64,000 nucleotides of DNA from Rugalucina vietnamica (GCA_964017185.1 OZ024874.1:56337356-56401355), one strand, 5' to 3'. Shown: positions 1-12,227, counted from the stretch's first letter. The notes: generated by a model not told the origin, from the letters alone. Numbers and translations: made by a program.

Positions 1-185
1 GATCGAATAAGAACTCTGGTTGCTATGGCAACTTATGCTTCCCATAGACTTATAAAGGGAAAAAAGTGAAAATTGCAAATTTTTGCTGTCTTATTGGACA
101 GGAGATATTTGAATTTTGTTTTTGCTTAATTGTTTATTTAGTAGTCACCTACGTTTCAGATGACATTCGTCCTAATCGCTTATTT

Positions 186-1589
186 ATGTCCCCCCTCTGA
201 AGGGGTAGGGGACATATTGTTTTTGGTGTGGATCGCGTCGGCGTAGCTTTTTGTTTGCACCATATCTCCTGAACCACTGAATGGATTTAGACTAAACTTG
301 CACAGAAACTTCATTGGGACAGCCGAATTGAGTTATTAGATTTTGGTGACCTTGACCTAATTTTCAAGGTCACAAAGGGCAATTTACTGTTTGAAAATCC
401 AGGTTTTCATTCGTTTCCGCTCTCTGACATGATTACTTTTTGACCGATTTTCTTCAAACTTTGCATATTAGTTGATACCGGCAAGGAGTGGTTTGGGATT
501 GTAGATGGGCAAATTTCTTCAAACGACCTTAAGAGTTATCATAACCCTTGATTTAGGTTAAAAATTGCATTTTGTTCGTTTCCGCTCTCTAACCATGCTA
601 ACTTGAGTAATTTTTGTCCGATTTTTTTCAAACTTTGCATATTAGTTGATACCGACAAGGGGTGGTTTGGGATTTTAGATGGGTAAATTTCGTCAAAGGA
701 CCTTAGAGTTATGGCCCTTAATTGAGGTTAAAAATTGCATTTTGTTCGTTTCCGCTCTCCAACTTGAGTAATTTTTGTCCGTTTTTTTTTTTCAAACTTT
801 GCATATTAATTGATACCAGCAAGGAGTGGTTTGGGAATGTAGATGGTTAAATTTTATCAAACGACATTAGAGTTATGGCCCTTGATTGAGGTTAAAAATT
901 GCATTTTGTTCGTTTCTGCTCTCTAACTAAAGTAATTTTTGTCCGATTTTTTTTCAAACTTTGCATATTAATTGATACCAGCAAGGAGTGGTTTGGGATT
1001 GTAGATGGGTAAATTTCGTCAAAGGACCTTAGAGTTATGGCCCTTGATTGAGGTTAAAAATTGCATTTTGTTCGTTTCTGCTCTCTAACTAAAGTAATTT
1101 TTGTCCGATTTTTTTTCAAACTTTGCATATTAATTGATACCAGCAAGGAGTGGTTTGGGATTGTAGATGGGTAAATTTCGTCAAAGGACCTTAGAGTTAT
1201 GGCCCTTGATTGAGGTTAAAAATTGTATTTTGTTCGTTTCCGCTCTCTAACTTGAGTAGTTATTGACCGATTTTCTTCAAACTTTGCCGGCAAGGAGTGG
1301 TTTGGGATTGTAGATGGGTAAATTTCGTCAAACAGCCTTGGAGTTATGGGCCTTGATTGAGGTTAAAAATTGCATTTTGATCGTTTCCGCTCTCTAACTT
1401 GAGTCAAACTTTATAAATATGGAAAGCTAGAACATGTGATATTTTAAAATGTCTATTGGTATATATTGGTTTTATAATTTAATATGTCTGTTGGTACATA
1501 TTTTTCAGGGTGATATGTAAAAATTTACAAAATTAAAAGTGGGTTGGCGCAGGGAGGGGGGACATATGTTTTCCTCTGAAAACACCTAG
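186..1589 (+). mobile_element. Hairpin-ended element with about 165-bp core repeats, complete
   Basis: The 5' end is a hairpin in which TGTCCCCCCTC pairs with GAGG..GGGGACA-like sequence (187-215). Six to seven core repeats follow (near 418, 578, 735, 905, 1075, 1240 and 1385), each with TTTCCGCTCTCTAAC, TTTTGTCCGATTTT and AGGAGTGGTTTGGGAT. The 3' end is a hairpin GTTTTCctctGAAAAC followed by ACCTAG and T. The CTAG end just after a hairpin is a rolling-circle transposon trait. It sits inside the element of 330-bp units, and the flanks rejoin cleanly (TTATTT / TTTGTTTGG). No coding capacity, so non-autonomous. Confidence 0.7.
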
Positions 1590-2379
1590 TTTGTTTGGTT
1601 GCCGGGGCCCAAAATGGGCAAATTTTCGATATTTTTTTTAGAAAATCTACTTGACAGAAACTGTTTGGGATATGAAGCTGATCCTTTGCATATATGTTCC
1701 TGTCATTAGCTTCTACAAAAATGTTGTCTTTGTTCCAGTCAGATAAGAACTCTGGTTGCTATGGCATCTTTCAGTTTCCATTGACTTATAATGGGAAAAG
1801 TGAAATTTGCAATTTCTGCAGTCTGATTGTAGATATTTGAATTAGCTTTTGCAGAAATGTTTATTGAGTATTCCTCAATGTTTCATATTACTTTCGCCCT
1901 AAGTCCTTATTTTGATTGGTTGCTGGGGCCCCAAAAAGGGCAAATTTTCCAAACTCTTCTCCTCTGAAACTGTTTGGGATACAGTATGAAGCTGATACTT
2001 TGCATAATTGTTTCTGGCATTAGCCTCTACAAAAGTGTTGTTTTTTGTTCCAGTCAGATAAGAACTCTGGTTGCTATGGCTACTTTCAGTTTCCATAGAC
2101 TGTCTTTGAGACATATATCTGCGAAAAGTGAAAATTGGCTATTTCTTCAATCTCATCGCGGAATTTTGTTTATGCTGAAATGTTTATTGAGTACTTAGTT
2201 ATCTATGTTTCATATTACCTTTGTCCTAATCCCTTGTTTTGATTTGTTGCTGGGGCCCAAACAGGGTAAATTTTCGAAAAAATCTTACAAAATCTTCTAA
2301 TCAGAAACTGTTTGGATTATGAAGATAAAACTATGCATACATGTTCCTGGCATTTAACTTTAGAAAACAATTGCTTTTT

Positions 2380-4592
2380 AGGTCACCTGAGCCGTTAGGT
2401 TCACAAGGTGAGCTTATAGGATGGCCATGATCCGTCGTCGTTGTCGTCGTCCACATTTTCAAAGATCTTCTTCTCTGAAACCGCCAGGCCAGTCAAAGCC
2501 AAATTTTATGTGAAGCCTCTGTAGGAAGGGGGAACGAAATTGTATATAAATAATCCAGGTCACATGACCAAGATGGCCACCATGCCCATATATGGTAAAA
2601 ACCTTTAAAAATCTTCTTCTCCAGAACCCAAAGGCCTAGGATCTTGAAACTTGGCATGTAGCATTGGGAACTCAAGGGCCACAAAGTATATATAAATCAT
2701 GACCTTTGGGTGACCTTGACCTACGGCAAGGTCAACTTAGGTTGCCAATGCATTTGAATGGGGAAAATTGGTAAAATGTAATTTTATGAGGGAAAACTTG
2801 CTGGGAATAGGCAAATGGACAGGCAAGTGGCAAAATAAGCAAGGGCTATGAAGAGAAAACTTAGAAGGTCTGTGATACCTATGTTCTGATTGGCTGAAAT
2901 TTTGTCGGCTAACAAGCACCTTTCTAACATTTAATGCCATGCTCCCAAGCTAATGATTATAACCAGATGCTAAATAGCCAAGATCTTTGAAACAAATGAC
3001 GGGGTTGGTGAAAAGGTACTTAGTGCTAACTGACAAGCATGTATTTATCAAGAACACTTCCGTAGACACGTCAATATGATCTTGTTCTGTTTCAATGACA
3101 ATGTGTATATGTGCAGACTGATCATGAGTTACATATCACATATGGAGGATAAAGGAAATACCTTGCACACCCATGAATACATCCCCTTATCCTGGCAATA
3201 AGGGCTAGATTTAAAGATATCGAGCTGTGGTGATTTGACAGATAAATGTTTCTTGTATAAACAAAACACAGCAAATGATTGCTTTCACAGGATTTTACTG
3301 TTACCCACAAAGCCAATGGAACAGATTTCTGATGATTTTTCACAGACCATGTAGTCCCTAAGTCTATAGAGGGACTTGATAGCCCTTGGTTATATGCCAC
3401 TTGGGACAGGAGATTGATGTTTATGAAAAAATTTTGGATATACATGTATATGACCATGATATTCAAACGTCTTTTTCTCTGAAACCGCTTGGCCAATCAA
3501 AGCCAAATTTCATAGAAAGTTTCTATAGGAAGGGGGAGCGAATGTATATGTATAAATAATGTATGTCACATGACCAAGATGGCCGCCACGCCCATATATG
3601 GTAAAAACCTTTAAAAATCTTCTTCTCTAGAACCCACAGGCTTAGGGTCTTGATACTTGGTATGAGGCATTGGGGACTCAAGGGTCACAATGTATATATA
3701 AATCATGACCTTTGGTTGACCTTGACCTATTTTACAGCAAGGTCAACTTAGGTTGCCAATGCAATTGAATGGGGAAAATTGGTAAAATGTAATTTTATGA
3801 GGGAAACTTGCCCGGAATAGGCAAATGGACAGGAGATATATGTTTATGAAAAAAATTTGGACCTAGGGGCTTTTATGCCCCCTGCCCCAGGGCTATATAC
3901 ATGTATATGACCATGCTATTCAAACATCTCTGAAACCGCTTGGCAAATCAAAGCCAATTTTTTATAGGAAGCCTCTATAGGAAGGGGTAACGAATGTGTA
4001 TATAAATAATGTAGGTCACATGACCAAGATGGCATCCATGCCTATATATGGTAAAAACCTTCAAAAATCTCCTTCTCTAGAACCCAAAGGCATAGGGCCT
4101 TGAAACTAGGCACATAGCATTGGGGGCTCAAGGGCTACAATATATATATAAATCATGACCCTGTGATGACCTTGACCTATTTCACAGCAAGGTCAACTTA
4201 GGTCGCCCATGCATTTGAATGGGGAAAATTGGTAAAATGTAATTAAATGATGGAAAACTTGCTAAGAGCAGGTAAATGGACATGAAAGAATTTTGTCCCC
4301 AGGGGATTGTCTGACGCTGCCCCGGGGCTGTAAACATGTATATGACCATGATATTCAAACTGAAACATCTACTTCTCTGAAACCGCTCGGCCAATTAAAG
4401 CTAAACTTCACGTGGAGCATCCTTAGCAAGTGTAAACTTTTTATATGAATAATCTAGGTCGCATGACCAAGATGGCTGCCATGCCCTTGTATGTTAAAAA
4501 TCTTTTAATATCTACACAAGTATATGTATGAATGCATTTGAGTACATATACCAAATCTCAGGTGAGCGTTTACAGGACCATTGGTCCTCTGG
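2380..4592 (+). mobile_element. AGCTCACC-family hairpin/tandem-repeat element, copy a (complete)
   Basis: Begins with the family's terminal hairpin (GGTCACCTGAGCC...GGTTCACAAGGTGAGC) and a stretch of CGTCGT-type short repeats, then about 455-bp core units with the recognisable phrases CTCTGAAACCGC, CAAGATGGCC, ACCTTGACCTA and GCATTTGAATGGGG. Ends at CTCAGGTGAGCG, the small palindrome GGACCATTGGTCC and TCTGG. The two ends share an inverted CTCACCTGAG/CTCAGGTGAG. No ORF of note. It lies within the 330-bp-unit element and leaves no obvious target duplication. Confidence 0.75.
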
Positions 4593-4998
4593 TGGTTCCA
4601 GCCAGGTTAGAACTGTGCTTGCTATAGCAATTTTCAGTTTCCATTGACTTACAGTAATCCCATTAACCCTCTACAGAGGGTTTTTTACCCTCAAAAATTT
4701 GTCCTGTACCCCCAAAATTGACGGTACTCTCTACATAGCTCTATACATTGGGGGTACAAGAATGAGGAAAAAGGGCAAATGTACCCTCAGTTTCAAAATG
4801 CAGTGTGAACCCTGACTTATAACGGGATAGTAGGAATTCTCTATCTCTGCAGTCTCATTGGAGATACTTGAATTTTGTCTTTGCAGAAATGTTTATTGAG
4901 TAGTCCTCTACATTTTGTATGACTTTTGTTCAGATTGCATATTTTGATTAAGCCATAGCTGTAAACTCAGGTGAGCTTCGTGGCCCATGAGCCTGTGG

Positions 4999-5373
4999 TT
5001 TTATAACCCCTTTAGGTTTTGTCCCTTACAGTTACTGATAATGCACCAGTCAATTGTATCTCCGGCTGCTATGGGCCTGGGAGTAGCCGGGCTTTTAACT
5101 TTTCATTTTGCAAAGCCCGGCACTGCGGGGCCAACTTTGAGGTAAAAGCCATGCACTATCCCGGTAAAACCCTGCTAAGATCCCGGCTATTGTTTTGGCT
5201 CTGCTGTCGAGCTATGCTGTCATGCGACAGCTCTTATTATATAGAATGTTTGATCTGAGCGTTTGATGGCCATAAAATTTACATTGAGCAAGAGCTGTTA
5301 ACTCGGTGAGCTACCTGGCCTATAGGCTTCTAGTTCCATTGGTTTTTGAAGTCTTATGATCCAAATGTTTGCA
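4999..5373. repeat. Repeat fragments with AGCTGTCGCATGACAGC-type hairpin
   Basis: Contains GCTGTCATGCGACAGCTCTTATT (in part) at 5217-5239, the 3' end signature of another repeat family that returns near 28650 and 37020. A further 3' end of the CTCGGTGAGC type followed by GGCCTATAGGC and TTCTAG lies at 5300-5331. No gene is seen here. Confidence 0.5.
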
Positions 5374-5563
5374 GAAGCCTCCAAGACCTAGTGGTTAAGC
5401 TACTGGTCTAGAAACCAGGGATTTTTGGACAATCCCAGGCATCTCTAATCTTTTTGATGAGACTTAAAACCGACGTCTGGTCTCCATTTGACCTGTGCTT
5501 TTGAGTGGGATGTAAAACCCTAAATCACAAAATCCAAAAGCCCAAATCAACCAACCAACCAAC
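5374..5563 (+). mobile_element. tRNA-derived SINE with (AACC)n-like tail
   Basis: A tRNA-like head with a box A-like stretch (CCTAGTGGTTAAGC) and a weak box B, a body with GATGAGACTTAAAACCG, and a tail of CAACCAACC repeats. A second copy of the same family is at 24547-24719, which shares the GATGAGATTTTAAACCGAG and GTTGAGTGGG phrases and the same tail. It lies immediately upstream of the first supported exon of the kinase gene. Confidence 0.65.
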
Positions 5564-5587
5564 TGTTTGTATTTATCATGTTTATAG

Positions 5588-5725
5588 CCCTGGTTCCCAG
5601 AGGAAGCAAGGCTCCCAGATGAAGCCAGTCAGATCCCTGGTGATGGTCAAATTGCTGGAGCATCAGGTGCAGCTCTTTCTGATGACTCTGCTGCCAACAT
5701 TTTTCAGTTTGCTGGTTGTACGGAG
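5588..5725 (+). CDS. Exon of SAM/Ig/kinase gene (first exon visible)
   Basis: An acceptor TTTATAG precedes the exon and a strong donor GTAAGT follows it. The 138-bp exon reads 46 codons without a stop and ends ...NIFQFAGCTE, phase 0, which runs directly into the next exon's LKDYLL, giving a natural start to a SAM-like helical bundle. The first part (PWFPEEARLPDEAS) is acidic, Ala/Gly/Ser rich and probably disordered. An alternative acceptor at CCCAG (5600) would give another frame that fits the next exon less well. Upstream exons, including the start codon, are not identified and may lie before the window. Supported by splice signals, phase and the downstream fold; not by similarity search. 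Confidence 0.6.
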
Positions 5726-7892
5726 GTAAGTGCTATATATTTAATGAATATATGAATGTGACAATTCAACTGTATAATTATGGCATTTATTTATACTGTA
5801 ACACTTCAGAAATGCACCACTAATGCTTTTTTTTCATGTGAAGGTTCTTTATCTTCACTGGGTGATAAATTTGAACAGACATACAACATGGCTTGTATTC
5901 AATGTAAAAATTGTAAGATTTGACATATGACATTCACCATTTTACCATATCTTAAGCCCAGATGATAGACAAATATACTGACTTACAGAAATTACCCGTC
6001 ATATATTTCAATGGCATTTTTGTATTTTTTGTATAAAGTGCCAAATACTGATCTGATTTTGATGATATGAAAAACATGTAAAGAAAAACTAATGTGATAA
6101 AGAAATCAAGCATAACCTTAATCATACAAGCGTTAGATATCGAGTTACTGAGACGTCAACTTCAAACTCTGAACGGCTCTTTCTTAGTAAATCATGACAA
6201 TATTTTTAAATTTTGAAATGCAACAAATAAATTAGCCTTAGAATATGGCTGCAATAACCGGTTCTCTATTGACGGAGGAAACCATGTTTTCCATATTAAA
6301 GTTAAGCAAGGAATTTTACGTCATCCACAGTTCTGCTAAACACGAATTTTAGGAGTTTTAAGGTGGGGTTTTGGACGCCGATCGTCAAGCAATACTCCGG
6401 ACTTTGTTTGCTTTTTTCCAAACCTTGAAGGCTTGAAGCTGCTTGCACAATGTAAATTATGCGAAAATGCACCAACGCCAAACTGATGTTAAATGTTGGT
6501 GACTGATTTTGAAACATCTACTTGTTTCGTCTTAGTTCAGTTAGAAATAAAGATATTATTATTATTATTATTATTATAGTTGTTTGACATGGACTGAGAT
6601 AAACATGTTGAGATTAACCACTTAGATAAAGAACCCTGGGCATATTAAAAACTGGTGGGTTTCTTTTGTAAATGAGTATATGATACGAAAATATGCAGCT
6701 TTTACACAAGTACTTTATTTCACGACAATTAAGTTTTCATTGGATTTAAGTGGTGCATGTAGTTCTATCGGACCAACTTTATCTAACAAACATACCTTTG
6801 TAGCCAGTGATTGGTAATGGTATGGAGGGATCTCCAAATTGGCAAAATCAACAAAAAGAACATAAAATTGAGAAAAGTCAAATGTGGTTTTAAATTTCGA
6901 AAGGTGACAAATGTAATCAAGCCATGTTCCAAGGCATTGCAGATTGTAAACTCATGTACTTTTGACAGTTTGGAATCTGAAAGAACAAGAAAACTATGAG
7001 TTTCTTGGTTGAATTTTTCACAAGTTTCCAATTAAGTTGGAAATTTCTAGTCAGAAATTAAGATTAAAAGATAGTTTTTGGCATGGCAACGGGGCCCGGG
7101 CTATTTCGCACCAAAGTAAACCTGAAAGGAACACTGCTGTATGATCACTTTTAAACAGCTTCCAATAAATATCTGCCAAAAGTCATATCCATTTTATATT
7201 CTGTTTGCCTCTACCAAGGGTTGGACTTGTCTGACAAGTCTTCTACAAAGTCTTGATCCAGGTTATGGACCAGATAGATGCAAGACGAAATTATCTTTGT
7301 ATGGTATAGTAAATGTTCTGCCACAGACCCATATTCCCAATTTCTGATTTTCACAGTTTCAAATTTAAACGCAGTTCCTCCATGGTATTGGAGTTAGCAC
7401 TGATTATTAGGTCTTCATACAGCAGGACCCTGGATTCTACCCATCACACAGTATTTATTTACGCGTCAAAGGTGACTTTTGGTTCAATGTTCCGTTAACA
7501 CAACAAGACAACTGAACGATGCAGGTCCATTTAGACGTCATGTAAACGCTGTGGGAATTATTGTTCCCAAACTCAATGATTACGACAAGATAAGGTAAAT
7601 GTTTGTATGACCAACACATTAGAGGCTGGGCATCTCAGCAACAATACCTGATGGTTCAACTGCTTTGCCAGATGCCATCTTTATGGCATTTGTGACCATT
7701 TCCAAGGTGATTGGCTCACACCATCAGTTTAGCTTCTGGATTACAAGGGGACTTAACATTCAGGAGGCACTCATATTGCTCTTTTGAAGATCTTTTCTTA
7801 GCTTGCTTAGGTCCTTAAACTAAAAGGGGTAGTGTAATTAGTGTGCCTCAAACAATTTGATTCTGTTTTGATTTTTGTTGTCATCTTTTCAG
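5726..7892 (+). other. Intron 1 of the kinase gene; retroelement-like tail near 6550
   Basis: Mostly unremarkable AT-rich sequence. At 6250-6580 a stretch ends in AGAAATAAAGAT followed by (ATT)8-9, which resembles the 3' tail of a non-LTR retrotransposon, but no protein similarity is visible to confirm it. No exon with usable splice sites and frame was found here. Confidence 0.4.
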
Positions 7893-7967
7893 CTGAAAGA
7901 CTATCTGCTTACCACTTTCGGGGAAGACAGAGCAAAGACTTTGCTGAATATTTTGTTGGAGGAGCAG
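7893..7967 (+). CDS. Exon of SAM/Ig/kinase gene: first half of SAM-like domain
   Basis: Acceptor TCATCTTTTCAG and donor GTAGGT bound a 75-bp exon of 25 codons, phase 0 on both sides. It encodes LKDYLLTTFGEDRAKTLLNI followed by LLEEQ. With the next exon (INTIEDFKKLKETQLKAIGF...) this has the spacing and hydrophobic pattern of a sterile alpha motif: two short helices, the D-F-x-x-L turn, then the L-x-x-I-G-F-x-x-G-x-L-L-K-I C-terminal helix. SAM domains mediate protein-protein oligomerisation. Domain identity is inferred by eye. Confidence 0.7.
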
Positions 7968-8383
7968 GTAGGTTCTTACATGTATGTAAATGCAGTAATT
8001 ATTCAATGTATAAGCTTATACGAGGCTTGTTTCAAAGTAGTGTTTAATCAGAAAAAAAAAACTCATCTTTGCAACATGTTACATGTATGAAATTTTCAGA
8101 GAATACAAATAATTATTCCCTCTGAAAGCATATGACTGTGTTTTATTATTGTAACCTTAATAATATTTGTATATTTAGCGAACAGATATCCGAAGCTATG
8201 GAATGCTTATCGGGCCATGCATGAAATTAATAAAATGTTTCTATCTTTGCTTGTATTTAGATTGCTGCAGTATCTTTGATATCTCTCAGAGCTTTCATTA
8301 TGAAAACATGTCCATACATATACACTGAATTTTTTATTTACAAAAATGAAAATTGTCTGTAGAAAATTTAGGATATATTATTT

Positions 8384-8490
8384 TTATTTTTGCTCAAAAC
8401 ATAGACTGTGGGTTCACGTTAGAACCGCCTTGCCAAGGTGATTCTAACGAGTACCCACAATCTATTTTTAAGAGCAAAAATAAGAAAAAA
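8384..8490. mobile_element. Foldback hairpin family (TTTTTGCTCAAAACATAGA), copy 1
   Basis: Two arms of about 45 bp pair around a centre reading TTAGAACCGCCTTG..AAGGTGATTCTAA. Related copies are at 32483-32579 and 52629-52720. Each copy is followed by AATAAGAAAAA and, in copies 1 and 2, by a second module with GTAAACCCC and a pairing GGGGTTTA-type stretch. Non-coding; probably a foldback or MITE-like element. Confidence 0.7.
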
Positions 8491-8514
8491 CAATACCCGT
8501 GTAAACCCCATTTT

Positions 8515-9720
8515 TATACCCCCGGCATTTATGCCGACGGGGTATATAGTTTTTGTTTTCCGTTTGTCCATTCGTATGTTCGTTCGTTCGTTCATTCGTT
8601 CGTATGTTCGTTTAATAGTAATTCCGTCGCGTTAGTGGAATTCACGTTAAAGTTTTTGGTTAAAGTTTCTCTAGAGGTGTATATCTCAGCAACCAGTGGT
8701 CAGAAAGCATTCATATTTGGTCCATGGGTACCCTATAGGATTAGCTTTCATTCCATGTCATGGGACCCCAGGGTCCATGCCCGGGGGTGGGGCTAGAGGT
8801 CAACATCTAGGTCACCTCAAAACTGTGCAGTAGACTGTGTTAATGTTCTTCTCTCTAAGTTGATATCTTGACAACCACTGATCAGAAAGTATTAATACTT
8901 GGACAATAGGTACCCTATAGGGTTAGCTTTCATTCCGTCACATCACACCCCAGGGTCCATGCCCGTGGGTGGGGCTAGAGGTCACAATCTAGGGCACTTA
9001 TAAAAATGTGCAATTTACTGTATTAATGTCCATATGTTGACAACCACTTGTGATATGCCATTCATACTTGGACCATAGATACCCTATAGGGTTAGCTTTC
9101 ATTCCATGATGTTGGACTCCAGGGTCCATGCCATGGGGAGGGGCTAGAGGTCACAATTTAGGGCGCAAATAAAAATGTGCAATATACTGTGTTAATGTTC
9201 ATATCTTGACAACCAGTTCCAAGATACCATCCATACTTGGACACTAGATACCCTGTAGGTTTAGCTATTATTCCATGACATCAATACCCGGGGTCCATGC
9301 CCCTGGATGGGGCTAGAGGTTACAATCTAGGACACATATAAAAATGTGCACTTTACTTTACTATTGTCAATATTTTAATAACCACTTGTGATATGCCATT
9401 TATACATGGACCATAGCTACTCTATAAGGTTGACTTTATTCCATGACATCAGACCCCAGGGTCCATGCTTGGGGGTGAGGCTAGAGGTCACAATCTAGGT
9501 CAATTATAAAAATGTGCAATTTACTGTGTTAATGTCCATATCTTGACCACCACTCATGAGATGTCATTCATATTTGCACCATAGGCATACTATAGGGTAA
9601 GCTTTCATTCCGTGACATCAGACCCCAGGGTCCATTCCTGGGGTGGGGCTAGGGGTCACTTTTAGAACTAAATGTACAATTTATTGTGTTACTTGCTGTT
9701 CATACTTGATACTATGCTTG
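8515..9720 (+). mobile_element. Hairpin-ended element with about 180-bp core repeats
   Basis: Starts with the hairpin ACCCCCGGCATTTATGCCGA followed by CGGGGT, then a GTTCGTTCG-type tetranucleotide run (8578-8612), then about six core units each containing ACCCTATAGGGTTAGC, CCCCAGGGTCCATGC and GGGGCTAGAGGTCA. This is the same plan (hairpin, tetranucleotide microsatellite, core tandem repeat) as the other families here and as pearl elements of bivalves. The 3' boundary is uncertain. Diverged core units also occur at 27545-27880. Confidence 0.65.
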
Positions 9721-9753
9721 TTGTAAGATATTGGTATGAAGTTTTATGCTATA

Positions 9754-9780
9754 CCCTACCCTACCCTACCCTACCCTACC
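9754..9780. repeat. (CCCTA)n pentanucleotide run
   Basis: Five and a half perfect copies of CCCTA at the 3' side of the 180-bp-unit element. It resembles, but is not, the hexameric telomere repeat CCCTAA. Confidence 0.85.
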
Positions 9781-10495
9781 GTCTAGACTTGAGGCCTGTT
9801 TCATGAAAATTGAGCTCCCCCCAACATTTTCCTGGAAAAGCCCTCTTCACAGTCTTATTTGACTTCAACCATAGGGCCTATAACCTGGATGGCGGGGTTT
9901 GGTGGTGTTGTGTGTTGGGGTGGGGGGCTAGAATACCGGCCGGGGGGTATCGTGCCCCTCAAGGCACTTTTTCTAGTCACTATACAAAAGTGGAGTTTAG
10001 TGGAGTATACATTTCACCCACATGTTATCCTGATGGAAAAGAACACATTTGTGTAAACATTAAATTTTTGTGCATTGTTCCACAAAGTTTTGTTTAGATT
10101 GGATCAAAATTCTGCAACAGACACTGTTTTAAGATAGTTCGAGTGACTTTGACAATATCTACAACATAGTTGATTAAATCTTGGCAAGTGATAGCTGCGA
10201 GGTTGGAACCTTGCATAGTTGTTTTCCATCAAGCACGCAGTTGGAACTTTGCATTTTTATTTTCCATCAAGCAAGCACCTTGACCTGGTGCCCAAGACCT
10301 ATATTTCACGGTCCAGTGGCTTTGACAATATTTAACTCATAATTTGTAAATCTTGGCAATTGTGATCGCTGCAAGGTTGAAACCTTGCATAGTAATTCTT
10401 TATTGTCCTTGACATACCTGGTGCCCTTGACCTACACCAGCACCTATGCTATTTGCACAATGACTTCCGCGGAGTTCTTGTATAAATCAGTTATT
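9781..10495. repeat. Fragments of repeats, no gene
   Basis: At 9980-10050 lies a piece (AGTGGAGTTTAGTGGAGTATACAT in part) of the module that follows the foldback hairpin at 32580-32680. From 10100 to 10430 short units with TTGGAACCTTGCATAGT and TTTGACAATAT recur two to three times. No exon is supported. Confidence 0.45.
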
Positions 10496-12227
10496 AGCTC
10501 ACCTGAGCCTTTAGGCTCACAAGGTGAGCTTATAGTATACCCAGGCTCTGGCGTCCATCCGTCCGTCCATCCGTCTGTCAACCATTTTCAAAGATCTTCT
10601 CCTCTGAAACTACTTATATAAATAATGACCTTGGGATGACCTTGACCTATTTGACAGCAAGGTCAACTTAGGTCGTCAATGCATTTGGACGGGGAAAAAT
10701 GGAAAAATGGCATTTTCTTGCTGAAAACTTGCTGGGAATGAGCAAATGTGCAAAATATTTTTGCTTATGAAAAAAATTTGGTCCCAGGGGGTTGTCTGCC
10801 CCTACCCCGGGGCTAAATACATGTATATCATTGTAATATTCAAACATCTTCTTCTCTGAAACCGCTCAGCCAATCAAAGCCAAACTTTATGTGGAGCATC
10901 CTTAGGAAGTGGGAACAAAAGTTTATATAAATGGTCCAGGTCACATGACCAAGATGGCCACCATGGCTATAAATAACAAAAACCTTAAAAAATCGTCTAC
11001 TCCAGAACAAGAAGACCTATGATTTTGAAACTTGGCATGAAGCATCAGGGTAAGGAGTTCTACAAAGTTTATAATAATCATGATCTTGGGATGACCTTGA
11101 CCTATTTTACTGCAAGGTCAACTTGGGTCGCCAATGCATTTGAATGTCGAAAAATGGAAAAATGTCATTTTTTTGCAGAAAACTTGCTGGGAATGATCAA
11201 ATGTGCAAAATATTTTTATGAAAAACATTTGGCCCAAGGGGGTTGTCTGCCCCCACCCCGCGGCTAAATACATGTATATCATTGTAATATTCAAACATCT
11301 TCTTCTCTGAAACCGCTCAGCCAATCAAAGCCAAACTTTATGTGGAGCATTCTTAGGAAGTGGGAACAAAAGTTTATATAAATGGTCCAGGTCACATGAC
11401 CAAGATGGCCGCCATGGCTATAAATAGCAAAAACCTTTAAAATGTTCTTCTCTAGAACAAGAAGGCCTATGATTTAGAAACTTGGCATGAAGCATCAGGG
11501 TAAGGAGCTCTACAAAGTTTATATAAATCATGACCTTGGGATGACCTTGACCTATTTTATGGCAAGGTCAACTTAGGTCGCCAATGCGTTTGAATGGAGA
11601 AAAGTGTGAAAATGTCATTTTCTTGCATGAAACTTGCTTGTGATTAGCAAATAGGCAGAATGTATATGTTTATGGTTAACTTTTGTCCCCAGGGTGTTGT
11701 CTGCCCCTGCCCCGGGGCTAAATATAGGTACACCATTGCAATTTTCACTATGGCCGCCATGGCTATAAATAGCAAAACCCTTTAAAAATCTTCTTCTCCA
11801 GAACCAGAAGGCCTATGATTTTGAAACTTGGCATGAAGCATCAGGGTAAGGAGCTCTACAAAGTTTATTTAAATCATGACCTTGGGATGACCTTGACCTA
11901 TTTTACAACAGGGTCATCTTAGGTCGCCAATGCATTTGAATAGGGAAACATGGGATAATGTCATTTAATCATGGCAGAAACCTTGCTGGGAATAATCAAA
12001 TTAACAGAAGATTTATGTTTATGAAAACAAAATGACCCAGGGGGTTGTCTGCCCCTGCCCCGGGGCTGTATATTTTATGTACCTATTTTGTCAGCTTGGG
12101 TCAGTGGGAAAATGTCTTTTGATCGAGAAAACTTTCAAGGAATAGACAAATTTTCTGTTTTCTGCTCTTGCCCCAGGGCAATACAACAGGTCTCAGGTGG
12201 GCGCTTACAGGACCAATGGTCCTCTGG
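10496..12227 (+). mobile_element. AGCTCACC-family element, copy b (complete, in intron 2)
   Basis: 5' hairpin AGCTCACCTGAGCC...GGCTCACAAGGTGAGCT, a (GTCCATCC)n-like microsatellite at 10552-10578, then core units of about 455 bp (CTCTGAAACCGCTCAGCC at 10852 and 11306), and the 3' end CTCAGGTGGGCG, GGACCAATGGTCC, TCTGG. The best-preserved copy for defining the core unit. Confidence 0.75.

Larger units (their letters stand above)
1..4998 (+). mobile_element. Element built of about 330-bp tandem units, split by two nested insertions
   Basis: Units carrying the phrase AAGAACTCTGGTTGCTATGG recur at 8, 1744 and 2058, with a diverged copy near 4608. Each unit continues through a Cys-poor, non-coding stretch ending in GGGGCCC and CTGTTTGGGATATGAAG. 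The element starts before the window and appears to end at 4998, where CTCAGGTGAGC is followed by a short hairpin and CTGTGG. It is interrupted at about 186-1589 and 2380-4592 by two other elements. No reading frame of note is present. The family name is not known to me; the architecture matches pearl-like or Helentron-associated elements of bivalves. Confidence 0.6.

Noticed and set aside
2737-4394. Minus-strand frames in element a as genes
   Set aside because: They lie in repeated non-coding core units and are disrupted differently in each unit.
9754-9780. Interstitial telomere sequence
   Set aside because: The unit is CCCTA, five bases, not the six-base CCCTAA, and lies at the side of a tandem-repeat element.
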